In this document: piece after piece, positions 1 through 11,595 of the stretch
How the letters are laid out: the number at the start of each line of letters is the position of its first letter
Position numbering within the stretch: position 1 is the first letter of the stretch
Origin: Actinomycetota bacterium
GTDB lineage: Bacteria > Actinomycetota > Actinomycetes > Actinomycetales > Microbacteriaceae
DNA: 57,998 nucleotides
Assembly: GCA_029865895.1 (NCBI GenBank)
Contig: JARXAN010000035.1
Location: forward strand, 1-57,998
Direction: 5' to 3'
Position numbers and translations under genes: made by a program
Notes under the pieces: generated by a model
What the model was told of the DNA's origin: nothing
The model's database searches: none
Seen by the model: the letters and a program-made list of their open reading frames with translations, nothing else

Positions 1-707
<707 letters not shown>

Positions 708-1610
708 TTAGTCCTCGTCAACCGTCTGCAGAGCGTCTGCTCCACCAACGATTTCCGAAATCTGCTGGGTGATTTCTGCCTGACGTGCTGCGTTTGCCAA
801 GCGGGTGTAGTTCAGGATCAACTTGTCTGCGTTGTCGGTTGCGCTCTTCATGGCCTTCTGACGGGCGGCATGTTCGGCGGCAGCAGACTGCAGCATTACG
901 TTGTAGATGCGGTTCTCGATGTAAACCGGAAGCAAAGCGTCTAGCACCTTGTCTGCCTCAGGCTCAAATTCATACAGTGGGAACACTTCGGCGTCAGCAA
1001 CCGCCTGCTGCTCAACAACCTCAAGAGGTAGCAAGCGAGTGGTGGTTGGCTCCTGGATCATCATCGAGACAAACTCGTTGCCCACTAGGTAGATCTCGTC
1101 CACACCGCCGTCTTCGTTAGGAGCTAGGAACAGCTCCAAAACAGCGTTTGCGATTTCGGTTGCGGTCTCAAACTGAGGTAGGTCAGTCCCACCGGTCCAC
1201 TCACGAATGTATGGACGGCGACGGAAGTTGAAGTTCGCAAGAGCCTTACGACCAACCAGGTAGTAAACAACTTCCTGCCCCTGTTCGCGAAGCCTTACGG
1301 TCAGCGCTTCGGCTTCCTTTAGGGCTCCCGAGGAGAAGGCACCGGCTAGACCGCGGTCAGAGGTGAAAATCAACACCGCAGCGCGGGTTGGCTTGTCATT
1401 GACGCGGGTTAGCGGGTGATCGATGTTGGCGTGAGACGCTACCGCTGATACTGCACGGGTAACCGCACGGGTATAAGGGGTAGAGGCAGCGACCCGCTGC
1501 TGGGCTTTCTGAATTCTCGATGCCGAGATCAGCTCCATTGCACGGGTAATCTTCTTGGTCGTCTTGGCAGACTTAATCTTCTGCCTGTAGACCCGAAGTT
1601 GCGCACCCAT
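708..1610 (-). CDS. atpG: ATP synthase F1 subunit gamma
   Basis: This is the central stalk (rotor shaft) of F1, 300 residues, the normal length for actinobacteria. The N-terminal coiled-coil helix shows the family pattern [37 protein letters not shown] (written here only as a guide to residues 1-36), and the C-terminal helix ends with the [10 protein letters not shown] motif. It sits between atpA (22-base gap) and atpD (15-base gap) in the standard order. The ATG start at 1610 is supported by the conserved N-terminus. Confidence 0.97.
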   Translation of the reverse strand: MGAQLRVYRQKIKSAKTTKKITRAMELISASRIQKAQQRVAASTPYTRAVTRAVSAVASHANIDHPLTRVNDKPTRAAVLIFTSDRGLAGAFSSGALKEAEALTVRLREQGQEVVYYLVGRKALANFNFRRRPYIREWTGGTDLPQFETATEIANAVLELFLAPNEDGGVDEIYLVGNEFVSMMIQEPTTTRLLPLEVVEQQAVADAEVFPLYEFEPEADKVLDALLPVYIENRIYNVMLQSAAAEHAARQKAMKSATDNADKLILNYTRLANAARQAEITQQISEIVGGADALQTVDED

Positions 1611-1632
1611 AACCTAAACCCTTACCTATTCC

Positions 1633-3270
<1,638 letters not shown>

Positions 3271-3291
3271 TGGTTCCTCTGCTTCTTTTGG

Positions 3292-4083
3292 TTAGTTCAG
3301 TTGCAATCTTGCGTGGTTAAGTTTGGTTAGAAGGGTGGCGTCAATGACCTCACCGTTCACGGCGACGTGAACGCCGCCAATTACATCTTCCGAAACCTCA
3401 ACATTGAGCTGAAGTTTGCGGCCGAAACTTGCGGTTAGGGCGTTGCCCAATCGCTGTAGCTGGTCATCGCTGAGCGGCTTAGCAACGGTAATCAGTGCAA
3501 CTGACTCCCCCGCTACCTGGGCTAGCCAGCTGCCGTAGTTCTCTAATACCGCTGCATAGCGCTTTACGCTGTGGCTTAGAACCGCCTGCAGAGCTAGAAG
3601 CTCGGCAGCTGCCGAAAGCTTCCCAGAAATAAGCGACTTGATAAGTGCTTGCTTCTGCTCGCCCGATGCACGGTTTGAGCTAAGCGCTAGCTCCAACTCG
3701 TTGTCCTGGGCGATTAGCTGCTCCAGCGAGAACAGCTCGGCCTGTAGGGCGTGAGCGTCAGCGCTAACCCCGGCAACCACTCGCACTGCCAGCTGCTCTG
3801 CCACCTTCGCGATGTCGCGAGTGGCAGACCAGCGTAGCTTTGCAAGCGTGATGGTTAGGTTGAGGGAAGCATCCGAAATCTTGCCGCCAAATACCGACCT
3901 AACAACCTTTTCCTTGCCTGCTACTGCGGCGGAAGGATCCGTCAGTAATGAGCGCAACTGCGCGCTCTCCTGCAAGGCATTTGCAACCGCAAACAATTCT
4001 GCTGCGGTCTCAAGGGTTAGGCCGGATAGCGAACCGAGCGCTTGCTCGGCCGCTAGTTTGGCTGCTCTGGTACTGGATGCCAC
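3292..4083 (-). CDS. atpH: ATP synthase subunit delta
   Basis: This is the peripheral-stalk OSCP subunit that ties the F1 alpha-beta head to the b subunits. At 263 residues it has the long actinobacterial form. It is a separate gene from atpF, unlike the b-delta fusion of mycobacteria. The conserved C-terminal strand is VEVSEDVIGGVHVAVNGEVIDATLLTKL, in which the IGG-V-V-NG-V-D pattern is typical. It follows atpF by 6 bases and precedes atpA by 21 bases. The N-terminal helical half is poorly conserved, as usual for this family. Confidence 0.94.
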   Translation of the reverse strand: MASSTRAAKLAAEQALGSLSGLTLETAAELFAVANALQESAQLRSLLTDPSAAVAGKEKVVRSVFGGKISDASLNLTITLAKLRWSATRDIAKVAEQLAVRVVAGVSADAHALQAELFSLEQLIAQDNELELALSSNRASGEQKQALIKSLISGKLSAAAELLALQAVLSHSVKRYAAVLENYGSWLAQVAGESVALITVAKPLSDDQLQRLGNALTASFGRKLQLNVEVSEDVIGGVHVAVNGEVIDATLLTKLNHARLQLN

Positions 4084-4089
4084 TTGTTG

Positions 4090-4638
4090 TTACGCCCTCT
4101 TACCCTCAAGCTCAGAGATGAAGTCGTCGACAACCTTGTTGGCGACGGCATCTTCTTGAAGCTTCTGACCGACGATTCGAGAAGCAAGTTCAATCGCAAG
4201 CTCACCGATCTCGGCACGAAGGACGCGCTGGGCGACCTCACGCTCTGCCTCGAGTGAGTTCTTGACTGTCTGCTGTAGGCGTTCTGCCTCGGCTGCCGCC
4301 TGGGCCTTCATCTCAGCCAGGATGGCAGCTCCTTCGGAGCGTGCTTCCTCGCGGATTGATGATGACTCACTGCGCAGCTTGGCCTGCTCGGCCTCGATGA
4401 ATGCGGTGCGCTCTTCGGCAGATCGCTGGGCAGCTTCGGCCTCAGCCAAGCGGCCCTCGATTGCCTTAGCACGCTCATCGAGCATCTTCTTAAATCCAGG
4501 GAGAACCTTGAACCAGAAGAACGTCAGCAGAACAACAAAGACAACCGATGACCAGACGATGTCATAGACAGCCGGAATCAGCGGGTTAGGCAGTGCTTCG
4601 CCCTCCGCCGCTGCGGCCGCAAGAATCCTTGAAATCAT
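4090..4638 (-). CDS. atpF: ATP synthase Fo subunit b
   Basis: This is the membrane-anchored peripheral stalk subunit, 182 residues. One hydrophobic helix (about residues 22-45, VYDIVWSSVVFVVLLTFFWF region) is followed by a long charged coiled coil rich in Ala, Glu, Arg and Lys that runs almost to the C-terminus. The position between the c subunit and delta is standard. A single b-type gene is present, with no b-prime copy. The ATG at 4638 is preceded by a purine-rich leader (AAAAGGTAAACG). Confidence 0.95.
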   Translation of the reverse strand: MISRILAAAAAEGEALPNPLIPAVYDIVWSSVVFVVLLTFFWFKVLPGFKKMLDERAKAIEGRLAEAEAAQRSAEERTAFIEAEQAKLRSESSSIREEARSEGAAILAEMKAQAAAEAERLQQTVKNSLEAEREVAQRVLRAEIGELAIELASRIVGQKLQEDAVANKVVDDFISELEGKRA

Positions 4639-4652
4639 CGTTTACCTTTTGC

Positions 4653-4907
<255 letters not shown>

Positions 4908-5735
4908 TTAGTGTTCGTCTGCCAATGCCAACTGAATGTAGACAGTGGTCAGAAGTGTAAATACGTATGCCTGCAGGACCGAGACCAAGATCTCAAATAC
5001 CGTGAAGGCAAATCCAAATAGAAGAGTTCCGGCTCCGAAGAGCTTGAAGAATCCATCTGCTTGGAAGAAGAAAAAGTGAGTTGCCGAGAAGCAAAGCACC
5101 AAGAGCAAGTGACCGGCGATCATGTTCATCAAAAGACGAAGAGCCAAAGTCACCGGACGAAGAATGAAGGTGGAGAGGAACTCAATTGGAGTTACCAGTG
5201 CGTAGAACGGCTTTGGCACACCGGCCGGGAAAAGCGCGTTGGAGAAGAACTTCACGCCGTGCTTGCGCATACCCGCATAGATAAACGTGACGTAGGCAAC
5301 GGCAGCCAAAACCATCGGCAGACCAACAACCGAGCTGGCCGCGATGTTTGCGAACGGAATGATTCCGGTGATGTTCATACCCAGAACCATGAAGAAGATG
5401 GTGGTCAGTAGCGGCAGGAAGCGCTCGCCATCCTTCTCGCCCAACTGGTCGTGAGCAATGCTCTTGCGAACAAAGTTCAGAGCCATCTCACCAAGTAGCT
5501 GGAAGCGACCAGGAACCACGTTTCCGGTGCGGACTGCCTTCTTGAACGAACGGGTCCAGAAGTAGAACAAAACCAACAAAACTGCGAGCACGATCAAACG
5601 AATCATCATGATTCGGTTGATGGCAAATGGAGTGCCCTCAAAGGCGACAATCTCCGGGTAGAACTCCATGATCGAAGGCGGGTGGAAACCACCCTCTTCA
5701 GCCGCAAACAGAGTCAGTGCACTAAACAGCTTCAT
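4908..5735 (-). CDS. atpB: ATP synthase Fo subunit a
   Basis: This is the membrane stator subunit that forms the proton half-channels, 275 residues with several hydrophobic helices. The conserved helix with the essential Arg is in the segment FILRPVTLALRLLMNMIAGH (about 194-213). The C-terminal helix SVLQAYVFTLLTTVYIQLAL is also typical. It is the first gene after a 101-base gap and so probably leads a promoter-proximal transcript. The chosen ATG has AGGAG only one base before it, which is closer than usual. The start is therefore less certain than the gene; the next in-frame ATG is 22 codons in. Confidence 0.95.
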   Translation of the reverse strand: MKLFSALTLFAAEEGGFHPPSIMEFYPEIVAFEGTPFAINRIMMIRLIVLAVLLVLFYFWTRSFKKAVRTGNVVPGRFQLLGEMALNFVRKSIAHDQLGEKDGERFLPLLTTIFFMVLGMNITGIIPFANIAASSVVGLPMVLAAVAYVTFIYAGMRKHGVKFFSNALFPAGVPKPFYALVTPIEFLSTFILRPVTLALRLLMNMIAGHLLLVLCFSATHFFFFQADGFFKLFGAGTLLFGFAFTVFEILVSVLQAYVFTLLTTVYIQLALADEH

Positions 5736-5793
5736 ACTCCTGGCTCGGGCGGCGTGGTAAACCCCGCGGGTGGTCTTAGGAATTCCTCAAAAG

Positions 5794-5799
5794 TTTATA
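5794..5799 (-). promoter_or_regulatory. candidate -10 element for the atp operon
   Basis: On the minus strand this reads TATAAA, with a weak -35-like GGTTTA 16 bases further upstream. It lies in the 101-base gap between the AtpI-like gene and atpB, the only sizeable gap inside the cluster before the core atp genes. This is a sequence match only. Confidence 0.4.
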
Positions 5800-5836
5800 G
5801 GACTAATTCCTGTTCTAAACCACGAAATCGAAAAAA

Positions 5837-6247
5837 CTAATCCCGCGAATCAATAGTTGGGATTCGAGAGCGCAGAACCACCCAAGAATCGATTCCCAGC
5901 GACCCCAAAACGCTTATAACGATGGCAAAAAACAGCGTTGGTCCGTGAATGAATTCCATACGCTGCAGAACCGCCAGCAGAATCCCAAAAAGCACCACTT
6001 TTAGAAGCCATCCGCCCAGCACAAGACCGTAGAACCCACCAAGCGGCAGCCTTGCCCCAAACAGCACGCTGAGGATGGTCATCGAGGTAAACACCAACGC
6101 GATCGCCGAACCCAACATAGCGGTCAATACGCCGTCGACACCCACCAATAGGTAGCCAACCAGTGAGCAGACGGCGGCCACCGTTACAACTAGCAGAGCG
6201 CTGAGCTTTAGGGCCTTTGCAAAGACCTGGGTAGTACTAGTTGCCAC
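5837..6247 (-). CDS. AtpI-like small membrane protein
   Basis: This is a 136-residue protein with four predicted hydrophobic helices (about residues 13-33, 38-60, 69-93 and 101-123). Its position between rfe and atpB is where actinobacteria carry atpI or a related membrane protein thought to help ATP synthase assembly or Mg2+ supply. The GTG start at 6247 overlaps the end of the upstream transferase gene by 11 bases, so translation is probably coupled. Sequence similarity to AtpI is weak by eye. The name rests mainly on topology and position. Confidence 0.7.
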   Translation of the reverse strand: MATSTTQVFAKALKLSALLVVTVAAVCSLVGYLLVGVDGVLTAMLGSAIALVFTSMTILSVLFGARLPLGGFYGLVLGGWLLKVVLFGILLAVLQRMEFIHGPTLFFAIVISVLGSLGIDSWVVLRSRIPTIDSRD

Positions 6248-7355
6248 GGAGTGCCTTTCTGAATTTGTATCTTCTTTTGAATACCGGCCAGTAGGTGTGG
6301 ACCAAGGCCAAAATCAACCAGAACCCAAATATGACCATGACCTGCGGCCAGTCCAACCAAAAGAACAGCAAAAGTGAGATCGAAACCAGTGCCGTCCAGT
6401 GATAGAAGACCATCACCGCGCCCTGGTGCGAGTGACCAACGTCCTGGAGCTGGTGGTGCAGGTGCTCCCGGTCTGCGGCAAACGGCGACTGACCTCGACG
6501 AAGCCTGCGCACCACGGCAAGCAATAGATCCAGCAGTGGAATGATCAAAATCAATACCGGCAGCGCAAGCGGAATCAATGCTGGCAGCAGGTCGTTTCTG
6601 GTCACTGTCGCCGGGTCAATCGAACCTGTGACAGTGATGGCTCCAACCGCCATCAATAGACCTAGGAGCATGGCTCCGGAGTCGCCCATGAAGATTTTTG
6701 CCGGACGCCAGTTGTGAGGAAGGAAACCGGCAACCATTCCAAGTACCAACGCCGCCAATAGGCCAGCGATTGAGAAGTAGTTTGTGGGAGAAGTTTGCTG
6801 AGCCAGCAAATAGGTGTAAACAAAGAACGCCAGCGTGCCAATGCCCACCACTCCGGCCGCCAACCCATCCAGGCCATCGATGAAGTTCACTGCGTTCATG
6901 ATCAGCACGATCACAAAGACTGTCACCGCAAACGAAACTGCAAAACTACCAACCGTTAGGCCACCAATCGGCAGCGAGACAATCTGGATGCCCGATGCAG
7001 CCAAAATCCAAGCCGCGCCCATCTGGCCACCCATCTTGGCGGTCCAGTCAAGCTCAACCAGATCGTCTAAAAGACCAACCACAATGATCACCGCAGATGC
7101 CGCGAGCACCGCCCAAATTGGACCTGGGTTTAGGAAAATCGAGTCGAACCAACCGAAGCTTCCAGCGGCCAAGATGCCGGCACCGAGGCCAATAAACATG
7201 GCCACACCGCCGATGCGAGGTGTTGGTGACTTGTGGACATCACGCTCGCGAATGGCTGGGTGAATGTTGAATCTCCGGGCCGTCCACCTAACTCCCCAGG
7301 TCGCCAAATAGGTGACTAGAGCGGTTAGCAGCGCGACTAGGAAATAGGCCCTCAT
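6237..7355 (-). CDS. WecA/Rfe-type undecaprenyl-phosphate N-acetylhexosamine-1-phosphate transferase
   Basis: This is a polytopic enzyme of 372 residues in the MraY/WecA family. It transfers a GlcNAc-1-phosphate type group from a UDP-sugar to undecaprenyl (or decaprenyl) phosphate, starting synthesis of wall-linked polysaccharide. Family motifs are visible: the Mg-binding LLDDLVELDW at about 95-104, NFIDGLDGLAAG at about 157-168, KIFMGDSGAMLLG at about 221-233, and the histidine motif EHLHHQL at about 299-305. The ATG abuts the stop of the preceding gene. The gene order ywlC-rfe-atp is the actinobacterial standard. The exact sugar substrate cannot be read from the sequence. Confidence 0.9.
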   Translation of the reverse strand: MRAYFLVALLTALVTYLATWGVRWTARRFNIHPAIRERDVHKSPTPRIGGVAMFIGLGAGILAAGSFGWFDSIFLNPGPIWAVLAASAVIIVVGLLDDLVELDWTAKMGGQMGAAWILAASGIQIVSLPIGGLTVGSFAVSFAVTVFVIVLIMNAVNFIDGLDGLAAGVVGIGTLAFFVYTYLLAQQTSPTNYFSIAGLLAALVLGMVAGFLPHNWRPAKIFMGDSGAMLLGLLMAVGAITVTGSIDPATVTRNDLLPALIPLALPVLILIIPLLDLLLAVVRRLRRGQSPFAADREHLHHQLQDVGHSHQGAVMVFYHWTALVSISLLLFFWLDWPQVMVIFGFWLILALVHTYWPVFKRRYKFRKALRGN

Positions 7356-8015
7356 TTAGTCGACCTTGAGCTCGACATCCCCGATAACGCTGCGAATGCG
7401 GTCCAAAGACAATGCACCCAATCGCAGCACTCGAATTGGTTCACCCGCTCTTACCTGAGAAAGGTCCAAGATCGTGGAGGCCTCGCCCTTTGGGCTAGCT
7501 CCGCCATCCAAATAGGTTGAGACCTTATCGCCAAAGTAATCCACGGCTTGCTGAACGTTTACCGCCGCCGGCTGACCGGTTAGGTTTGCACTCGAAACCG
7601 CCATTGGACCGGAATCTTCCAAAAGTGCCAGCGTGATCTTGTGGTCCGGCACTCTGAGGGCAACTGTGCCGCGGGTCTCCCCCAAGTCCCACTCCAGGGT
7701 GCTCTGAGCTTGCAAAACCATGGTTAGCGCTCCAGGCCAAAAGGCAGCTGCCAGCTGGTTTGCAACCAGTGGCAAATCATGAGCGAGGGCAGACATGGTC
7801 TCTACCTTGGGAATCAGCACTGGAGGTGGCGAGGTGCGCTCACGACCCTTTAGATTCAGTAGCGCTTCCACAGCCTTGGCGTTGAAGGCATCGACCGCTA
7901 CACCGTAAACAGTGTCGGTTGGCAGAACGACGACTTCGCCGCGTCCAAGGCCAACCTTGGCTTGGCGAAATCCAGTGAGCAAATCGGTATCAACCGAGCA
8001 GTCATAAACCCGCAT
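7356..8015 (-). CDS. L-threonylcarbamoyladenylate synthase (Sua5/YwlC/YrdC family)
   Basis: The enzyme makes threonylcarbamoyl-AMP from threonine, bicarbonate and ATP for the t6A37 modification of ANN-decoding tRNAs. It has 219 residues. The conserved LPTDTVYGVAVDA motif is at about 32-44, and further YrdC-fold signatures include FWPGALTMVL and VALRVPDHK. A ribosome-binding site GAGG lies 5 bases before the ATG, just after the prmC stop. The location between prmC and rfe is widely conserved in actinobacteria. It lacks a separate C-terminal Sua5 domain, so it is the short form. Confidence 0.93.
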   Translation of the reverse strand: MRVYDCSVDTDLLTGFRQAKVGLGRGEVVVLPTDTVYGVAVDAFNAKAVEALLNLKGRERTSPPPVLIPKVETMSALAHDLPLVANQLAAAFWPGALTMVLQAQSTLEWDLGETRGTVALRVPDHKITLALLEDSGPMAVSSANLTGQPAAVNVQQAVDYFGDKVSTYLDGGASPKGEASTILDLSQVRAGEPIRVLRLGALSLDRIRSVIGDVELKVD

Positions 8016-8024
8016 TTTGCCTCG

Positions 8025-8873
8025 CTATCTAATCGCCGTAATGGTTCGGTATCGCAAAGTTGCATCCTGAAATGCAGAAACGCTAAACCAGCCGTCATTC
8101 AATAGTAATTCACGGATGGCATCTGACTGCCCGTCTGCGTGCTCCAGAACCAAAAGGCCTCCTGGCCGCAGTAGCGCTGCCCCGATGCCGGAGATATCCC
8201 GAATCACGTCGAGGCCATCTTCTCCCCCGTAAAGGGCGAGGTCCGGGTCGTAATCCCTAACCTCGGGGTCAATTGGGATTGCCGAGTCAGGAATGTAGGG
8301 CGGGTTTGAAATAACAACGTCCAGCTGCCCAATCAGATCACCAACCACCTCCTGCATCGCACCGAGCCTTAGCTCCACCGAAACATTGTTTTTGGCGATG
8401 TTGCTGGCTGCATACTTATGAGCGTCCTCAGATAGCTCAACGGCATAGACCTTGGTTTGCGGCACCTCGAAGGCCATTGCGATGGCAATTGCTCCGGAAC
8501 CCGTGCCTAGATCGATGGCCTTGCCCGGCACTGGTAACTGTCTGAGGTAGTCAATCGCATACTGCACGACCTGCTCGGTCTCCGGCCTTGGGACAAACAC
8601 CCCGGGACCGACCTTTAGTTCAAGCGAACGAAAGGCTGCGGTTCCCGTGATGTGCTGCAGCGGTTCGCGCTTTTCTCGCCTGGCCAAGGCATCGCCAAAA
8701 GCCAACTTTTGCTCGATAGTTAGCTCTTGATCAAAAGTTATTCGGGTTAAAAGATCCGAGCGGTCGGTTTCCAGAATGTGGCAGAGCAACCAGGTTGCAT
8801 CAGCTTGCGGGGATGGCACGCCCGCTTGAGAAAGCTTCTGGCTCGCCAGGGCAAGCGCTTCAGAGAGCTTCAC
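8025..8873 (-). CDS. prmC: peptide chain release factor N5-glutamine methyltransferase
   Basis: This SAM-dependent methyltransferase modifies the glutamine of the GGQ motif of release factors. It has 282 residues: a helical N-terminal domain for factor binding, then a Rossmann domain with the SAM motif DLGTGSGAIAIAMA at about 120-133 and the catalytic NPPYIPD at about 191-197. The GTG start overlaps the stop of prfA by one base (TAGTGA arrangement), so the enzyme is translationally coupled to its substrate gene. Length and motifs are normal. Confidence 0.95.
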   Translation of the reverse strand: MKLSEALALASQKLSQAGVPSPQADATWLLCHILETDRSDLLTRITFDQELTIEQKLAFGDALARREKREPLQHITGTAAFRSLELKVGPGVFVPRPETEQVVQYAIDYLRQLPVPGKAIDLGTGSGAIAIAMAFEVPQTKVYAVELSEDAHKYAASNIAKNNVSVELRLGAMQEVVGDLIGQLDVVISNPPYIPDSAIPIDPEVRDYDPDLALYGGEDGLDVIRDISGIGAALLRPGGLLVLEHADGQSDAIRELLLNDGWFSVSAFQDATLRYRTITAIR

Positions 8874-9949
8874 TACTCACCCTGAAGGGCTGCGAGTCTG
8901 GCTTCTTCGTCCATCTTGATTGCGGACTGAACAATTGGCTCCAGGGCGCCGTCCATAACCTGGTCCAAGTTGTATGACTTGTAACCGGTGCGGTGATCGG
9001 CGATGCGGTTCTCTGGGAAGTTGTAGGTGCGAATTCGCTCCGAGCGGTCCACCGATTTCACCTGGGAGCGGCGAGCGGCAGATTGCTCGGCCTCGATGGC
9101 CTCCTGCTGAGCAGCCAAGATTCTGGCGCGCAATACACGCATCGCTGCTTCGCGGTTCTGCAGCTGGGACTTTTCGTTCTGCATCGAGACCACGATGCCG
9201 GTTGGTAAGTGGGTGATTCGAACTGCGGAGTCTGTGGTGTTTACCGACTGACCTCCCGGGCCGGAAGAGCGAAACACGTCAATGCGGATCTCGTTCTGGC
9301 TGATCTCAACTTCTTCGGGCTCATCAACCTCAGGGAAAACCAATACTCCGGCAGCTGAGGTGTGAATGCGACCCTGAGTTTCAGTGACCGGCACGCGCTG
9401 CACGCGGTGCACGCCACCTTCATACTTCATGTGGGCCCAAACCCCATCGGCAGGATCGGTGGCATTGGACTTGATGGCAACTTGAACATCCTTGATGCCA
9501 CCAAGGTCAGACTCGGTCCGGTCAAGAATTTCGGTCTTCCAACCCTTGGAGTTGGCGTACTGGATATACATTCGAAGCAAATCGCCTGCGAACAGTGCCG
9601 ATTCGGCACCACCCTCGCCAGCCTTGACTTCCATGATGACATCGCGGCCATCGTCCGGGTCTCTAGGAATTAGTAGCCTGCGAAGCTTCTCGCCGGCATC
9701 CTTGAGCTGCTGCTCTAAGCCTGGAAGCTCCTCGGCGAATGCTTCGTCTTCCTTTGCCAATTCCTTGGCTGCTGCCAAATCCTCGGTGACTTTGAGCAGA
9801 TTGCTCTCAGCGTTCATGATTGCCGAAAGCTCCGCGTAGCGACGGTTCAGCTTCTTGGCCAACGCTGGGTTGGTGTGGATGGCTGAGTCGCTGAGTTGCT
9901 CCTGCAAACTCGCGTGCTCAGCCCTTAGGCCTGCAAGCGAATCAAGCAA
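8873..9949 (-). CDS. prfA: peptide chain release factor 1
   Basis: RF1 recognises UAA and UAG and releases the finished peptide. It has 358 residues. The catalytic GGQ is in [17 protein letters not shown] (about 229-245). The start is TTG at 9949 with GGAG, part of the rho stop region, 5 bases upstream. It follows rho after only 2 bases. In many actinobacteria rpmE (ribosomal protein L31) sits between rho and prfA; it is absent here. Confidence 0.97.
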   Translation of the reverse strand: MLDSLAGLRAEHASLQEQLSDSAIHTNPALAKKLNRRYAELSAIMNAESNLLKVTEDLAAAKELAKEDEAFAEELPGLEQQLKDAGEKLRRLLIPRDPDDGRDVIMEVKAGEGGAESALFAGDLLRMYIQYANSKGWKTEILDRTESDLGGIKDVQVAIKSNATDPADGVWAHMKYEGGVHRVQRVPVTETQGRIHTSAAGVLVFPEVDEPEEVEISQNEIRIDVFRSSGPGGQSVNTTDSAVRITHLPTGIVVSMQNEKSQLQNREAAMRVLRARILAAQQEAIEAEQSAARRSQVKSVDRSERIRTYNFPENRIADHRTGYKSYNLDQVMDGALEPIVQSAIKMDEEARLAALQGE

Positions 9950-9951
9950 AG

Positions 9952-11520
9952 TTACTCCGAGTCACTTTCCTGTGGGACCGGCATCGACTTCTCAAGCTTT
10001 AGCAAGAACTCCACGTTAGATGCGGTGTCCTTCAGGCGAGAGAGCACAAGCTCCAAGGCCTGCTGCTGCTCAAGACCTGCAAGCGCACGACGGAGCTTCC
10101 AGATGATCTTGGTCTCCTGTGGGCTCATCAGCATCTCTTCGCGACGAGTTCCTGATGCGTTGATGTCAACCGCAGGGAAGATGCGCTTGTCTGCCAACTG
10201 GCGGGACAGGCGAAGCTCCATGTTTCCGGTTCCCTTGAACTCCTCGAAGATAACCTCGTCCATCTTTGAACCGGTCTCAACCAAGGCGGTTGCCAGGATG
10301 GTTAGCGATCCACCGTTTTCGATGTTTCGAGCGGCACCGAAGAAGCGCTTTGGCGGGTAAAGGGCTGAGGAATCAACACCACCGGAGAGGATACGTCCAG
10401 ATGCTGGTGCGCTTAGGTTGTAAGCGCGGCCCAGGCGGGTGATCGAGTCGAGTAGCACAACAACGTCGTGACCCAGCTCAACCAAACGCTTTGCACGCTC
10501 GATTGCTAACTCTGCCACGGTGGTGTGGTCATCGGCAGGGCGGTCGAAGGTGGAGGCAATAACCTCACCCTTGACGGTGCGCTGCATGTCGGTAACTTCT
10601 TCTGGACGCTCGTCAACCAGAACAACCATTAGGTGAACCTCTGGGTTGTTGGTCGCGATTGCGTTTGCGATTGCCTGCAGCACCAAGGTCTTACCGGCCT
10701 TTGGTGGAGAAACGATCAGACCACGCTGACCCTTACCAATTGGGGCTACCAAGTCGATGATTCTGGTTGAAAGCTTCTTGCTGTCCGTCTCTAGGCGCAG
10801 ACGAGTGTCTGGGTAGAGCGGGGTTAGCTTGCCAAAGTCAACGCGGTTTGCCGCCTCTTCCAAGGTCTGGCCGTTGACCGAGTCAACTCGAACCAAAGCG
10901 TTGAACTTCTGGCGCTGATTGTTCACGTCCTCGCGAGGCTGGCGGATTGCACCAACAACTGCGTCACCCTTGCGAAGGGAGTACTTCTTAACCTGACCAA
11001 GGGAGACATAAACATCGTTTGGACCAGGAAGGTAACCGGAGGTGCGCAAGAACGCGTAGTTCTCCAAGACGTCCAAGATTCCAGCAACTGGAACTAGTAC
11101 GTCATCCTCAGTGATCTCTGGCTCTGACTCGTCCTGCGATCCAGGGCCGCGACGACGGTCGCGGTCGCGGTAGCGGCCACGACGGTTGCGGTTTCCGCCA
11201 CGACGATCGTCATCACGGTCACGGTTGTTGTCGCGGTCTGAGCTTCTGGTCTCGCGATCTTCGCGAGCCTCGCCGCGCTCGGAGGAACCCTCAGAAGAAG
11301 AGTTGCTTTCGCCACCTTCTGCCTTGGACTCACCGCGGGCTGGGCGGGAACGACGACGGTTTTCAGTCTTTGGCTCGGCATCGCTAGGAGCCTTTGCCTC
11401 TGACTCGGCAGCCTTAGGTGCCTTAGCAGCCTTTGGAGCCTCGGTGCCATCGATGGAAACTGTTGCGCTGGTTGCGCGGCGGGTTCTTTTTACAGGCTTG
11501 TCCTGCTGGATTTCATCCAT
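9952..11520 (-). CDS. rho: transcription termination factor Rho
   Basis: This hexameric RNA helicase terminates transcription. It has 522 residues. The N-terminal 135 or so residues are a low-complexity tail: first Ala/Lys-rich, then Ser/Glu-rich, then Arg/Asp/Gly-rich (for example [14 protein letters not shown]). Such an insertion is typical of actinobacterial Rho. The RNA-binding domain follows, then the ATPase with Walker [13 protein letters not shown] at about 273-284, Walker [13 protein letters not shown], and the Q-loop and R-loop regions near [11 protein letters not shown]. The gene has a 75-base upstream gap with a small hairpin. It is probably co-transcribed with prfA and prmC. Confidence 0.97.
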   Translation of the reverse strand: MDEIQQDKPVKRTRRATSATVSIDGTEAPKAAKAPKAAESEAKAPSDAEPKTENRRRSRPARGESKAEGGESNSSSEGSSERGEAREDRETRSSDRDNNRDRDDDRRGGNRNRRGRYRDRDRRRGPGSQDESEPEITEDDVLVPVAGILDVLENYAFLRTSGYLPGPNDVYVSLGQVKKYSLRKGDAVVGAIRQPREDVNNQRQKFNALVRVDSVNGQTLEEAANRVDFGKLTPLYPDTRLRLETDSKKLSTRIIDLVAPIGKGQRGLIVSPPKAGKTLVLQAIANAIATNNPEVHLMVVLVDERPEEVTDMQRTVKGEVIASTFDRPADDHTTVAELAIERAKRLVELGHDVVVLLDSITRLGRAYNLSAPASGRILSGGVDSSALYPPKRFFGAARNIENGGSLTILATALVETGSKMDEVIFEEFKGTGNMELRLSRQLADKRIFPAVDINASGTRREEMLMSPQETKIIWKLRRALAGLEQQQALELVLSRLKDTASNVEFLLKLEKSMPVPQESDSE

Positions 11521-11542
11521 GTGGTTATTACTCGTTTCTTGG

Positions 11543-11556
11543 CGGCAAATGTGCCG
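11543..11556 (-). promoter_or_regulatory. small perfect hairpin in the rho leader
   Basis: The inverted repeat CGGCA-CATT-TGCCG (minus strand reading) lies 23 bases before the rho ATG. It has five G/C-rich pairs and a four-base loop. It has no U-run, so it is not a terminator. It could affect rho translation or be an operator. Rho autoregulates in its leader in other bacteria, but nothing here proves that. Confidence 0.35.
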
Positions 11557-11595
11557 GATTTGTGAAGAATTTCTTGAGAATGCAGTGGCGGGCTT

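Noticed and set aside
9952-10360. Plus-strand open frames across rho and prfA
   Set aside because: These are shadows of conserved genes, caused by codon bias in the opposite strand.
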